A stretch of 11,065 nucleotides of DNA, taken from Pseudomonadota bacterium (GTDB taxonomy: Bacteria; Myxococcota; Myxococcia; Myxococcales; Anaeromyxobacteraceae). The translations under genes were made by a program, and so were the position numbers. Shown one piece after another: positions 1-7,160 of the stretch. The DNA is taken from positions 1 to 11,065 of the forward strand of contig JAEYOU010000638.1 of NCBI GenBank assembly GCA_023411405.1, read 5' to 3'. The notes beneath the pieces were generated by a model. The model had not been told where the DNA came from, did no database searches, and worked only from the letters and a program-made list of their open reading frames with translations. Numbering within the stretch: position 1 is the stretch's first letter; each line of letters begins with the position of its first letter.

Positions 1-123
1 CTCCTCACCCGGCGCCCCGCGCGGCCGCAGCGAGCGGCGCCCGACGACGTCCAGGGCGCGCGCCACGCCCCACAGCAGGGCCGCGTACGCCGCGCCGAGG
101 ATCACGGGTTCGGCGCCGGTCAC
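1..123 (-). CDS. Partial hypothetical small membrane protein, N-terminus only
   Basis: This is the first 41 codons of a gene that runs off the left edge. It starts with GTG at 123, and the last four bases of the nitric oxide reductase gene (GTGA) hold both this start and the reductase stop, so the two genes are very probably translationally coupled in one operon. The visible protein begins MTGAEPVILGAAYAALLWG, and residues 5-25 form one hydrophobic segment followed by an arginine-rich stretch (VGRRSLRPRG), as expected for an N-terminal membrane anchor with a positive cytoplasmic side. I do not recognise the family. Its position suggests an accessory role to nitric oxide reduction, but that is inference only. 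Confidence 0.6.
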   Translation of the reverse strand, partial: MTGAEPVILGAAYAALLWGVARALDVVGRRSLRPRGAPGEE

Positions 124-2444
124 GCCCGCTCCCCCGTGCTCCCCGCGGCCGTCGCCCCGCTCAGCTCGCTTCGTTCACCACCCGTCACTTCCGTGAACAG
201 CGCGCTCTCCGCGCCGGCGCCGGTCCCCACGGCGCGGGCGTGGCGCACGCCGAGGAAGCAGATCCAGAGCAGCGGGAGGACGCCGCCCGCGATGAACACC
301 ACGTCGCCGGGCAGGCGCATCCACTCGATGAACGAGAGGTACTCCGTCGTCAGGAACGTGAGGTCCCGCGCCTCCCAGTACCCGACCGACACCGAGCGCT
401 CGAGCTGGAGGATGCCGATGGGGAACAGCGTCGCGAACACCATCCAGGCGAGCCCGAGGTTCAGGGACCAGAAGGAGAGCTTCGCGAGCCGCTCGGGCCA
501 GCGGTCGGCGGGGACGAGGTAGCGCACCGCGAACATCGCGAGCCCCGCGGCCAGCATCCCGTAGACGCCCATCATCGACGCGTGGCCGTGGTTCGACGTC
601 AGCGCCGTCCCGATCTCGTAGTACGAGACGATCGGCAGGTTGATGAGGAACCCGAAGATCCCGGCGCCGAGGAAGTTCCAGAAGCCGACGGCCACGAGGA
701 AGAGGATCGCCCAGCGGTGCGGGAACGCGGCCTGCGCGCCCGTCGCCGTCCACTGCCTCCGGCCGAGCTGGAGGAAGCTCCAGGCCTCCACCGTCAGGAA
801 GGTGAGGGGGATCACCTCCGCCGCCGAGAAGAAGGCGCCCAGGGCGAGGTGCGAGGCCGGCCCGCCCGAGAAGTAGAGGTGGTGCATGGTCCCGACGACG
901 CCGCCGACCGCGTAGAGGATCATCTCGAGGTAGACGAGCGCGAGCGCCACCCGCTCGCTGACCACCCCGAGCAGCACGAACAGGTACGCGACCATGACGG
1001 TCGTGAAGAGCTCGAGGAAGTCCTCGACCCACAGGTGCACCACCCAGAACCGCCAGAACTCGGTGATGCTGAAGTGGCTCCGCGGGTGCGCGAGCAGGCC
1101 CACGGCGTAGAAGGCGGGGATGGCGAGCGCGGCGAAGAAGAAGAGCCACGGCATGTTCCCGAACCGCTCGCGCGCGAGGCGCGGCCGGATCGTCCGCCAC
1201 AGCATCGCCACCCAGAAGAACAGGCCCACCACGAGCAGCACCTGCCAGAGCCGGCCGAGATCGAGGTACTCGAACCCCTGGTTCGCGAGCCAGATGTCGC
1301 GCGACCAGCCGTGGATCCCCGCGAGCTCGCCGGCCAGGCTCCCCAGGACGACGACGACCAGGGCGCCGAGGAGCGCCACCGCGAGCCACCGCTGCCCAGC
1401 GGGCTCGCGGCCCGCGACCATCGGCGCGATGAAGATCCCCGCCGCGAGGAACGAGGTCGCCACCCAGAAGATCGAGAGCTGCACGTGCCAGGTGCGCATG
1501 AGGTTGAACGGCAGGAAGCGCGCGAGGTCGAACCCGAAGAAGTTGGAGAGCTCCGCCCGGTAGTGCTGGGATGCGGCGCCCACCAGCACCTGCACCAGGA
1601 ACAGCCCCGCCATCACGAGGAAGAACCACGCCGTCGTGCGCTGCGCCGGGGTGAGCGCGACGGTCCCCGGCGCGCGGAACGAGAGCGTCTGACCCTCGCG
1701 CCCGTGCCACCCGAGCGAGCGCCACCGGCCGAACGCGCCGAAGAGGAGCCCGATTCCGCCGAGGAGCGCGATGAGCGAGAGCACGCTCCAGACGATCGTC
1801 GCGCCCGTGGGGTGGTTCTCGACGCGGGGCTCCGGCGGCCAGTTGTTCGTGTACGTGTACTCCTTGCCCGGGCGTTCGGTGGCCGCCGCCCAGGCGCTCC
1901 AGGCGAAGAACGCCGTCAGGTCCTGGAGGTCGGCCGGGTCCGCCAGGATACCCGGGCGCAGGCCCGTCTCCGCGCTCGGCTTCGCGAAGGACGTCCGGAG
2001 GTGCTCCTTCACGTGCGCGTACGCGCCCGCCTGCGCGTCGCTCACGACGACCTGCCCGGTCGCCGCGTCGTAGCGGTTGGTCCGGAAGTCCGCGACCGTC
2101 TTGGGCCCGCCCGTCGTCTCGGACTCCCCGTAGATGCGGGCGACGTACACGGAGGCTCGGCGAAGGTAGTCGGCGGTGTAGTCGGGCCCGAGGTACCCGC
2201 CGTGCCCGAGCACGGAGCCGTACTGCATGAGCCCGCGCTGCAGGAAGAGCTGCTGGCCGTCGAGGATGTCCGCGCGCGTATAGAGGACGCGCCCGTCCTC
2301 CGTCACCACGCGCGCCGGGATCGGAGGCGTGTCGGTGTAGGCCTGGTACGCCAGGATCCCCAGGATCGTGAACCCCGTGAGGAACACGATCAGGGCGACC
2401 TGGAGCCAGCCCTTCGAGACGAGCAGCGCGCGCTTCTCCGCCAT
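120..2444 (-). CDS. norB: Quinol-dependent nitric oxide reductase (qNOR, NorZ/NorB type)
   Basis: This protein reduces two NO to N2O in the cytoplasmic membrane using electrons from quinol, for denitrification or NO detoxification. At 774 residues it has the single-chain qNOR length, fusing a NorC-like N-terminal part to a heme-copper-type catalytic part. The first membrane segment is at about 14-34, and the periplasmic region carries the conserved GHGGYLGPDYTADYL block (80-94). Likely metal ligands by family analogy are H320 (low-spin heme), H470 with E474 in HLWVEDF, H521 and H522 for the non-heme iron, E543 near the active site, and H619/H621 in the SNHGHASMMG block for the hemes. The ATG at 2444 has a good Shine-Dalgarno sequence (GGGAGG, 6-nt spacing). 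The stop overlaps the next gene. A palindrome lies just upstream. No key residue seems missing. Confidence 0.97.
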   Translation of the reverse strand: MAEKRALLVSKGWLQVALIVFLTGFTILGILAYQAYTDTPPIPARVVTEDGRVLYTRADILDGQQLFLQRGLMQYGSVLGHGGYLGPDYTADYLRRASVYVARIYGESETTGGPKTVADFRTNRYDAATGQVVVSDAQAGAYAHVKEHLRTSFAKPSAETGLRPGILADPADLQDLTAFFAWSAWAAATERPGKEYTYTNNWPPEPRVENHPTGATIVWSVLSLIALLGGIGLLFGAFGRWRSLGWHGREGQTLSFRAPGTVALTPAQRTTAWFFLVMAGLFLVQVLVGAASQHYRAELSNFFGFDLARFLPFNLMRTWHVQLSIFWVATSFLAAGIFIAPMVAGREPAGQRWLAVALLGALVVVVLGSLAGELAGIHGWSRDIWLANQGFEYLDLGRLWQVLLVVGLFFWVAMLWRTIRPRLARERFGNMPWLFFFAALAIPAFYAVGLLAHPRSHFSITEFWRFWVVHLWVEDFLELFTTVMVAYLFVLLGVVSERVALALVYLEMILYAVGGVVGTMHHLYFSGGPASHLALGAFFSAAEVIPLTFLTVEAWSFLQLGRRQWTATGAQAAFPHRWAILFLVAVGFWNFLGAGIFGFLINLPIVSYYEIGTALTSNHGHASMMGVYGMLAAGLAMFAVRYLVPADRWPERLAKLSFWSLNLGLAWMVFATLFPIGILQLERSVSVGYWEARDLTFLTTEYLSFIEWMRLPGDVVFIAGGVLPLLWICFLGVRHARAVGTGAGAESALFTEVTGGERSELSGATAAGSTGERA

Positions 2445-2450
2445 GGGGAT

Positions 2451-2456
2451 CCTCCC
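2451..2456 (-). promoter_or_regulatory. Ribosome binding site of the nitric oxide reductase gene
   Basis: GGGAGG on the minus strand lies 6 nt before the ATG at 2444, which fixes the start. Confidence 0.75.
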
Positions 2457-2473
2457 GCGGGGTGGACGCGGAG

Positions 2474-2507
2474 AAGGGGTGCATCACGCTGGGTGATGCA
2501 AACCCTT
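2474..2507. promoter_or_regulatory. Palindromic operator candidate between norB and the MATE gene
   Basis: The core at 2480-2500 is a perfect 8-bp inverted repeat, TGCATCAC-N5-GTGATGCA. Outside it, AAGGG (2474-2478) and CCCTT (2503-2507) extend the dyad with a one- or two-base offset. It is 36 bp upstream of the reductase ATG, where a regulator of an NO-inducible gene would act. The half-site GATGCA resembles part of the NsrR motif, but the two halves point the opposite way from the classical NsrR site, and the spacing does not fit the FNR/DNR pattern (TTGAT-N4-ATCAA). The regulator is therefore unnamed. As RNA it could also form a hairpin in the norB leader. Confidence 0.55.
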
Positions 2508-2588
2508 CGTACGGGTGAGGAGCCAGGCGCATCCCGGCGCGCCGGAGCCGCGGCGCCCTTCGCGGGTGCGTGATAGGGTCGGCGCACC

Positions 2589-2594
2589 GGGGAG
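2589..2594 (+). promoter_or_regulatory. Ribosome binding site of the MATE gene
   Basis: GGGGAG ends 6 nt before the ATG at 2601. A weak -10-like sequence (TAGGGT) lies at 2574-2579, but no convincing -35 is seen. Confidence 0.6.
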
Positions 2595-2600
2595 ACACCG

Positions 2601-3980
2601 ATGGCGGCGCGACACGGACTGAGGCTGGGACTCGTGGGGCTGGCGTGGCCCATCTTCATCGAGCAGGTGACCGCCGGCCTCGTCCTCGCCGCCGACACCT
2701 GGTTCCTCTCGCGCATCGGCGACGTGGCCGCGGCCTCGGTCGGGTCGCTCGGCAGCGTGCTCCTGCTGGGCTACTTCATCCTCCCCCAGTTCTCGAGCGC
2801 GGGCACCGCGGTCGCGAGCCAGTACATGGGGGCCGGCCGCGACGAGGAGGTCGTCCCGACCTGGATCGGCAACCTCGTCATCAGCGTGGCGCTCGGGCTC
2901 GCGCTGTCCATGGCCCTCTTCTGCTGCGCCCCGTACGTCGGGCGGTGGCTCGGCATGGCGCCCGACGAGGCCCGCTACGCCGCGGAGTTCCTGGGCGTCA
3001 GCGCGTTCGTCTTCGTGCTCGTCGGCGCGCGCGGCGCGTACGCGTCGGTGCTCGCGTCGCGCACGCTGACGCGCTGGACCATGGCGGTCGGCGTCGTGAC
3101 CAACGCGCTCAACGTCGCCCTGAACGCGCTGTTCATGAGCGGAGCCTTCGGCCTGCCGCGCCTCGGCGTGCGCGGCGTCGCGCTCGCCTCGCTGCTCGCG
3201 TACCTCGTCGGCCTCCTGCTGCTCGTGTACCTCGTCCACCGCCGGCTCGGCGTGAGCTTCCGGATCCCGCGGCTCGCGCCGCGCGTGCGCGCGGTGCTCA
3301 AGCCGATCCTCCGGATCGGCGTGCCCGCGGCGCTCGAGCCCTTCAGCTGGGTCATGCAGAGCTTCGTGGTCACCGTCCTCATCATCGGCCTCGGGCTCGA
3401 GGCGATGGCCGCGAACACGTACATGCACCGGCTCATCTTCCTGGACATGGCGGTCACCTGGAGCCTCACCGCCGCCGGGCAGATCGTCATGAGCCACCTG
3501 CTCGGCGCCGGGCGCCTCGACGCGGTACAGCGCACCTACTGGAAGGTGCTCGCCATCTCCGCCGCGTTCGCGTTCGCGAACATGGCCGTGTTCCTCGCCT
3601 TCCACGACGCCGTGTTCGGCCTCTTCACCGCCGACGCCGGCATCAAGCGGCTCGGGTTCTGGCTGCTCGCGATCAGCCTCTTCACCGAGCCCATCCGCGC
3701 CGCCAACATCCTCGGCGGCGTCGCGCTCAAGACCGTGGGCGACGGGCGCTTCTCGCTCGTCGTCGGCGTCGCGTTCATGTGGGGCGTCATCCCCGTGATC
3801 GTGGCGAGCAACGCGCTCGGCTGGGGCGTCGTCGGGATCTACGGCGTGCTCCTCCTCGACGAGACCGTCCGCGCCGCGATCAACGTCGTCCGGTGGGCGC
3901 GGGGGAGCTGGGTGGGGAAGGCGGTGATCTCCGGGGGGACCGCCGCGCCCGCCGCGGCGGCGACGTCCGCGGCTTCATGA
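2601..3980 (+). CDS. MATE family multidrug/toxin efflux transporter
   Basis: This 459-residue integral membrane protein has about twelve hydrophobic segments in two homologous halves, the usual size and layout of MATE antiporters, which export cationic drugs or metabolites using Na+ or H+ gradients. Family marks include GLAWPIFIEQVTAGLVL near the N-terminus (residues 12-27), the SQYMGAGR loop at about 73-80 and its counterpart MSHLLGAGR in the second half, and the segment with NALNVALNALFMSGAFGLP and GVRGVALASLLAYLVG. The C-terminus ends in a low-complexity Ala/Thr/Ser tail. The ATG has a good Shine-Dalgarno sequence. It is divergent from the nitric oxide reductase, and the palindrome between them could affect both. 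The substrate cannot be read from the sequence. The next plus-strand gene follows after 53 bp. Confidence 0.94.
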   Translation: MAARHGLRLGLVGLAWPIFIEQVTAGLVLAADTWFLSRIGDVAAASVGSLGSVLLLGYFILPQFSSAGTAVASQYMGAGRDEEVVPTWIGNLVISVALGLALSMALFCCAPYVGRWLGMAPDEARYAAEFLGVSAFVFVLVGARGAYASVLASRTLTRWTMAVGVVTNALNVALNALFMSGAFGLPRLGVRGVALASLLAYLVGLLLLVYLVHRRLGVSFRIPRLAPRVRAVLKPILRIGVPAALEPFSWVMQSFVVTVLIIGLGLEAMAANTYMHRLIFLDMAVTWSLTAAGQIVMSHLLGAGRLDAVQRTYWKVLAISAAFAFANMAVFLAFHDAVFGLFTADAGIKRLGFWLLAISLFTEPIRAANILGGVALKTVGDGRFSLVVGVAFMWGVIPVIVASNALGWGVVGIYGVLLLDETVRAAINVVRWARGSWVGKAVISGGTAAPAAAATSAAS

Positions 3981-4022
3981 ACGGCGCCGCCTGGTAAGCT
4001 CCTGGGGGAGGTCCACCCGGGC

Positions 4023-4027
4023 GGGAG
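4023..4027 (+). promoter_or_regulatory. Ribosome binding site of the zinc-ribbon membrane protein
   Basis: GGGAG lies 6 nt before the ATG at 4034. A possible -10 (TAAGCT, 3995-4000) lies upstream in the 53-bp gap, without a clear -35. Confidence 0.55.
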
Positions 4028-4033
4028 ATCGCG

Positions 4034-5122
4034 ATGAGCGCCGCAACGTCGACGAAGGGGCCCTGGAAGCACCGCATCCTGGTGAGCCTGCTGACCGTGA
4101 CCGCCACGGTCCTCCTCTACTGGCTGCTCGGCTTCGCGGTCGGCGACATCGGCAGCGTGCCCGGGCCGGACTGGAGCGAGTACGAGCGCGCGCACCTCGA
4201 CCCGCAGGTCGTGAAGGAGCAGCAGGACCTGGCGGCGCAGGCGGAGGAGATCCGGCGGCAGATCGACGGCCGGCAGCAGCGCCAGGAGCTGCTCCGCCGG
4301 AGCACGGATGCTTCGCGCGAGACGATGAACCAGCTCCTCGAGATGCAGCGGCTGGCCCTCCAGAAGAACGTGAAGCCGTCCGAGGCCGAGCAGGCCGCGC
4401 TGGCCGACAGCCAGCAGCTCTTCCTCCAGAACCAGCGCGCGTTCCAGGCCTTGAACGGCGAGGTCGTGGGCCTGTCGGAGCAGGCGGCGCAGGTGCAGGT
4501 CCGGATCGCGCGCCAGGCCAAGGTGCTGGAGGAGCGGCGCGCCCCCGTCCGGGCCGAGTTCGAGAAGCTGGCCCGGCGCCACGAGCTCCGGATGGCGGCC
4601 CTGAAGCTCGCCTTCCTCCTGCCGCTCCTCGCCGCCGCGGCCTACGCGTTCCTGCGCTGGCGTTCCGGGAGCCTCGCGCCCCTCGTCTACGCCGCGGGCA
4701 TCGCCGTACTGGCGAAGGTGGCCGAGGTCGTCCACGAGTACTTCCCGAGCCGGTACTTCAAGTACGTGGCGCTGCTCGCCGTGCTCTCGGTCGTGGTCCG
4801 GCTGCTCGTCGCGCTCCTGCGCGCCGCCGCCCGACCCGGCCGCGACTGGCTCCTGAAGCGTTTCCGGGAGGCGTACGAGCAGTTCCGCTGCCCCCGGTGC
4901 GACTTCCCCGTCCGGCGCGGCCCGCTCCGGTTCCTGCTGCGCACGCGCCGCGGGGTCGTGAACCTCGGCCCGACGCCGGCCGGCGAGGTCGAGCCCGGCC
5001 CGTACACCTGCCCCGCGTGCGGGGCGGCCGTGTACGAGGAGTGCAGCGCCTGCCGCGCCGTCCGGCCGTCGCTGCTGCCGTGGTGTGAGCGGTGCGGGGC
5101 CGAGAAGACGCTGTCGGCGTGA
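4034..5122 (+). CDS. Membrane-anchored coiled-coil protein with four CxxC zinc-ribbon motifs
   Basis: I do not recognise a named family. The 362-residue protein has clear parts: a short basic N-terminus, a membrane segment at about 15-37, a long charged and glutamine-rich coiled coil (about 58-187, rich in heptad-like EEIRRQI and QLLEMQRLAL patterns), then two or three hydrophobic segments (about 189-207, 213-232, 244-264), and a C-terminal domain with four CxxC pairs (C286/C289, C326/C329, C337/C340, C351/C354). Two treble-clef or rubredoxin-like zinc ribbons are the natural reading. The coiled coil would lie on one side of the membrane and the zinc ribbons probably in the cytoplasm. It may be co-transcribed with the MATE gene 53 bp upstream. 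It converges with the methyltransferase gene, with only 19 bp between the stops. A membrane sensor or scaffold is plausible but unproven. Confidence 0.85.
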   Translation: MSAATSTKGPWKHRILVSLLTVTATVLLYWLLGFAVGDIGSVPGPDWSEYERAHLDPQVVKEQQDLAAQAEEIRRQIDGRQQRQELLRRSTDASRETMNQLLEMQRLALQKNVKPSEAEQAALADSQQLFLQNQRAFQALNGEVVGLSEQAAQVQVRIARQAKVLEERRAPVRAEFEKLARRHELRMAALKLAFLLPLLAAAAYAFLRWRSGSLAPLVYAAGIAVLAKVAEVVHEYFPSRYFKYVALLAVLSVVVRLLVALLRAAARPGRDWLLKRFREAYEQFRCPRCDFPVRRGPLRFLLRTRRGVVNLGPTPAGEVEPGPYTCPACGAAVYEECSACRAVRPSLLPWCERCGAEKTLSA

Positions 5123-5141
5123 CCGTAGCAGGTCGCCGACG

Positions 5142-5833
5142 CTATCCTCGGACCCCGTACCACGCCGAGATCATGAACGCCTGGAAGAACCTCACGGGCG
5201 CCGCGATCCCGGCGTTGCGGATCAACGCCGCGGTCTCCTCCGGGGAGAGCACGGCGAGCACCTCCGCGAGCTGCTGGGCACCGCCTCGAGCGACTCCGGC
5301 GTCCCGCCCATGCACCGCTGGACCGCCTGCCAGTTCCGCAGGATGGCCGGGTACTCGCTCGAGCCCAGGTCGAAGCTGATCTCCGCGTTGACCAGGGTGC
5401 CGCCCGCGCGGAGCCGCTCCGTGATGGCTTTGAAGAAGCCGAGCCGCTCCTCGCGCTTCACGAAGTGCGCGACGAGGAAGGCCGTGGCCGCGTCGAACGC
5501 GGGCTGCGCCGGCAGGTCCTGGACGTAGCCGTGGAAGAGCTCGCAGCGGTCCGCGATCCCCGCGCGCTCCACGCGCTCGCGGCAGACCTCGAGCATCGAA
5601 CGTGACGGCTCGACGGCCACGAACGACCACCCGGGGAAGGACCTCGCCAGGAAGAGCACGTCCGCCCCCGTCCCCGCGCCGACGCTCAGGATCCGCGCGC
5701 GCGCGGGCAGCTCTTCGAGGACGAGGCTCGTCGCGAAGAACAGGCCCTCGCTGATGGGGGCGAGCTTGCCGTTCCGCTCGTCGTAGCGGCGGGCGTGTTC
5801 CGCGGTGAAGAAGTCGGGCGTGTCCTTCGGCAT
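5142..5833 (-). pseudogene. Class I SAM-dependent methyltransferase with a one-base frameshift
   Basis: Read from ATG 5833 the protein starts MPKDTPDFFTAEHARRYDER and shows methyltransferase motif I (RILSVGAGTGADVLFLA, about residues 47-63), an acidic end of strand beta-2 (FVAVEPSRSML) and a post-motif region with FDAATAFLVAHFV. It resembles small-molecule methyltransferases of about 230 residues. Near 5276-5283 the reading frame shifts: the first frame runs into a basic tail ending at 5222, while the expected C-terminus (QQLAEVLAVLSPEET to AFMISAWYGVRG) continues in another frame to a TAG at 5142-5144. Total length is 692 nt, so one added base gives exactly 231 codons. This is either a sequencing error or a fresh inactivating deletion. 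The substrate is unknown. The longer upstream extension to 6025 is rejected because it reads antisense tRNA. Confidence 0.75.
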
Positions 5834-5908
5834 GGCGAGATGGATGGTCGGACGGGTGGCGTCTCGCAAGCTGGAGGCCGAGACAGGGCAGGAGCCCCAC
5901 GAACACCG

Positions 5909-5937
5909 AGGCCCCGCCGGCTTGCGCCGTGGGGCCT
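5909..5937 (-). terminator. Hairpin terminator of the former tRNA-Phe gene
   Basis: A 29-nt inverted repeat (arms AGGCCCC and GGGGCCT, with further pairs and one bulged base inside, tetraloop TTGC) forms about 12 base pairs. On the minus strand it sits 25 nt downstream of the tRNA-Phe 3' end, the right place for a tRNA terminator. The following bases are only weakly T-rich, so termination strength is uncertain. Confidence 0.55.
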
Positions 5938-5962
5938 GCTGAAGTTCGAGCTCTGTTGTGTG

Positions 5963-6004
5963 TGCCTGGGGGCGGAATCGAACCACCGACACGGGGATTT
6001 TCAG
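5963..6004 (-). other. 3' half of tRNA-Phe: attachment-site remnant at an island border
   Basis: Reading the minus strand, 6004 to 5963 gives the anticodon loop CTGAAAA (anticodon GAA, Phe), the 3' anticodon-stem strand TCCCC, variable loop GTGTC, a complete T-arm (GGTGG, loop TTCGATT, CCGCC), the 3' acceptor strand CCCAGGC and discriminator A. The 5' half is missing: bases just beyond 6004 (CAGGC on the minus strand) cannot pair with TCCCC and no D-arm or 5' acceptor strand follows. A clean break at the anticodon loop is the usual crossover site for tyrosine recombinases that integrate into tRNA genes. The element should lie on the anticodon side, at higher coordinates, with the intact tRNA-Phe at its far end. 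CCA is not encoded. Confidence 0.85.
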
Positions 6005-6098
6005 GCCTGGTGCGGGAGTGGCCAAGGCCGCGGGAACAGACGAGAACGGGTGCGCGGACCCGGTCGATTGCAGCAGAGTTGAAGCAGTCCTACGCGCC

Positions 6099-6139
6099 GA
6101 ACGGGCAACTCGCGCTCCCGTTCAGCGGTAAGTGACCGC
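6099..6139 (-). repeat. Two adjacent small inverted repeats downstream of the LOTUS-like gene
   Basis: GCGGT/ACCGC with a 5-nt loop (6125-6139) and GAACGGG/CCCGTTC with an 11-nt loop (6099-6123) follow the stop codon of the minus-strand gene at 6147. They could help end its transcript, but neither is followed by a T-run. Confidence 0.3.
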
Positions 6140-6146
6140 AAGCTGC

Positions 6147-7085
6147 TCACTTCGGGAACAAGTACCTGAGCGGAATACTCAGGTTAAGTAGCTCGTCATC
6201 GGACATTCGGTCGATCGCCGAATGCACGATCCGGCGAACACCGCCCAGCGACTTGGCTGGCGCGGTCACGCTCGGCGCTGCGGTCTGTCGAGCGGAGGGC
6301 GGGCGGGAACGGCTCATGATGAAGCGCTCCGGCTTTATGCCGTGGTCAACGAACCACTGGCGAGCGCGCGATAGCACATACGAACGGTGAACCGACAACC
6401 ACTTCGTACTCAGCCCGAACTCCTCCGCGCGTTTCGTGAATTCTCGGAACCAGGACGCGCCTTCCGCGCTACCCGCAAGTGCCTCGCGCACTTGCGCATC
6501 TGTCTGCGCGGCCGCGAACTCGCGGGCGACCCGCTGTAGTTCGTCTTGCGGAATTGGAGGGACGCGGACGAAGCGCTCTGGCTCAGCGCTCACCTGAGCG
6601 GCGCCTTCCTGTTCCGAGACGAGGCCCAGTGTCTGCAAATCGACGTAGACGGCGGGTGCGTGCTCTGCGACAAGCGCGAGCCACAGATCGTGGTTCACCC
6701 ACGTGTTCCCGGGCTCGATGCCGGGAAGTGAGCCCTGGTCCTGCTCAACCTGAGCTGGAGCGGGCTTCGCCGCGACGCCGTCTAACGATGGGAGTGACAC
6801 CTGCGTGTTGGCGGGGTCCTGACGGCGAGTCACACCGCCGTCAACGAAGAACTGGAACACAAAATCCTGCTCGGCGAGCTCGATCGTTCCGAGGTCGGGG
6901 TATCTCTTGAGCAGCGCGACGAGCCGCTTGTCCCCAAGGACGCCGGGGTAGAACGCCCGGTCGAAGCTCCTCAAGAGCTTCCCAAGCTTCGCACCCAGGA
7001 TCCGTCCCTGAGACACTCCGGTGAACTCGCGAGCTCTGACGAGCAGCTTCCTAACTCGTTCGGTGTCCCACGTTGGCTGTGCCAT
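6147..7085 (-). CDS. LOTUS/OST-HTH-like winged-helix protein of unknown function
   Basis: This 312-residue protein starts at ATG 7085. The frame stays open to a TTG at 7316, but that extension contains a good promoter (7257-7286) and a leader hairpin, so the shorter form is preferred. Residues about 11-80 fit the LOTUS/OST-HTH pattern: two helices, then GRILGAKLGKLLRSFDRAF, then RLVALLKRYPDLGTIEL and a strand DFVFQFF. LOTUS domains bind RNA or protein partners, often beside NYN nucleases. No NYN nuclease is seen here. A Pro/Gln-rich linker (about 85-126) leads to a segment starting WVNHDLWLALVAEHAPAVYVD (129-149), a helical middle with SWFREFTKRAEEFGLSTKW, and a C-terminus ending in SDDELLNLSIPLRYLFPK. 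I recognise no catalytic motif. It is divergent from the HATPase-STAS gene, so a shared function is likely. The LOTUS call is by eye. Confidence 0.7.
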   Translation of the reverse strand: MAQPTWDTERVRKLLVRAREFTGVSQGRILGAKLGKLLRSFDRAFYPGVLGDKRLVALLKRYPDLGTIELAEQDFVFQFFVDGGVTRRQDPANTQVSLPSLDGVAAKPAPAQVEQDQGSLPGIEPGNTWVNHDLWLALVAEHAPAVYVDLQTLGLVSEQEGAAQVSAEPERFVRVPPIPQDELQRVAREFAAAQTDAQVREALAGSAEGASWFREFTKRAEEFGLSTKWLSVHRSYVLSRARQWFVDHGIKPERFIMSRSRPPSARQTAAPSVTAPAKSLGGVRRIVHSAIDRMSDDELLNLSIPLRYLFPK

Positions 7086-7128
7086 AAAGAAAGAGGCGAG
7101 CACTTTCGCGCTCGCCTCTAACACCTCT
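7083..7128 (-). promoter_or_regulatory. Hairpin between Shine-Dalgarno and start codon of the LOTUS-like gene
   Basis: On the minus strand AGAGGTG (7128-7122) matches the anti-Shine-Dalgarno well but is 38 nt from the ATG. Between them lies a perfect 10-bp stem, AGAGGCGAGC/GCTCGCCTCT (7119-7092, 8-nt loop), then TTCTTT directly before ATG. If the stem folds, the effective distance is about 10 nt. The same structure also looks like an intrinsic terminator, so attenuation is the alternative. Confidence 0.6.
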
Positions 7129-7160
7129 AAGAAGACACTGTCGACGCTAGTTGCGTCTGT

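Noticed and set aside
175..2598. Long open frames of about 780-807 codons overlapping norB on both strands
   Set aside because: They are shadows caused by high GC content, rich in Arg, Pro and Gly, with no recognisable domain.
2484..3605. Long minus-strand frames opposite the MATE gene
   Set aside because: Low-complexity His/Glu/Asp/Arg-rich shadows of a clear transporter gene.
5834..6025. N-terminal extension of the methyltransferase to 6025
   Set aside because: It reads through the tRNA half and its terminator. The conserved protein begins at ATG 5833.
5929..6135. A 68-codon plus-strand frame beginning MGPAEVRALLCVPGGGIEP
   Set aside because: The GGGIEPPTRGFSG part is antisense reading of the tRNA-Phe T-arm, a frequent false gene. 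Its tail (KQSYAPNGQLALPFSGK) might be a remnant of another gene's end, but nothing supports it.
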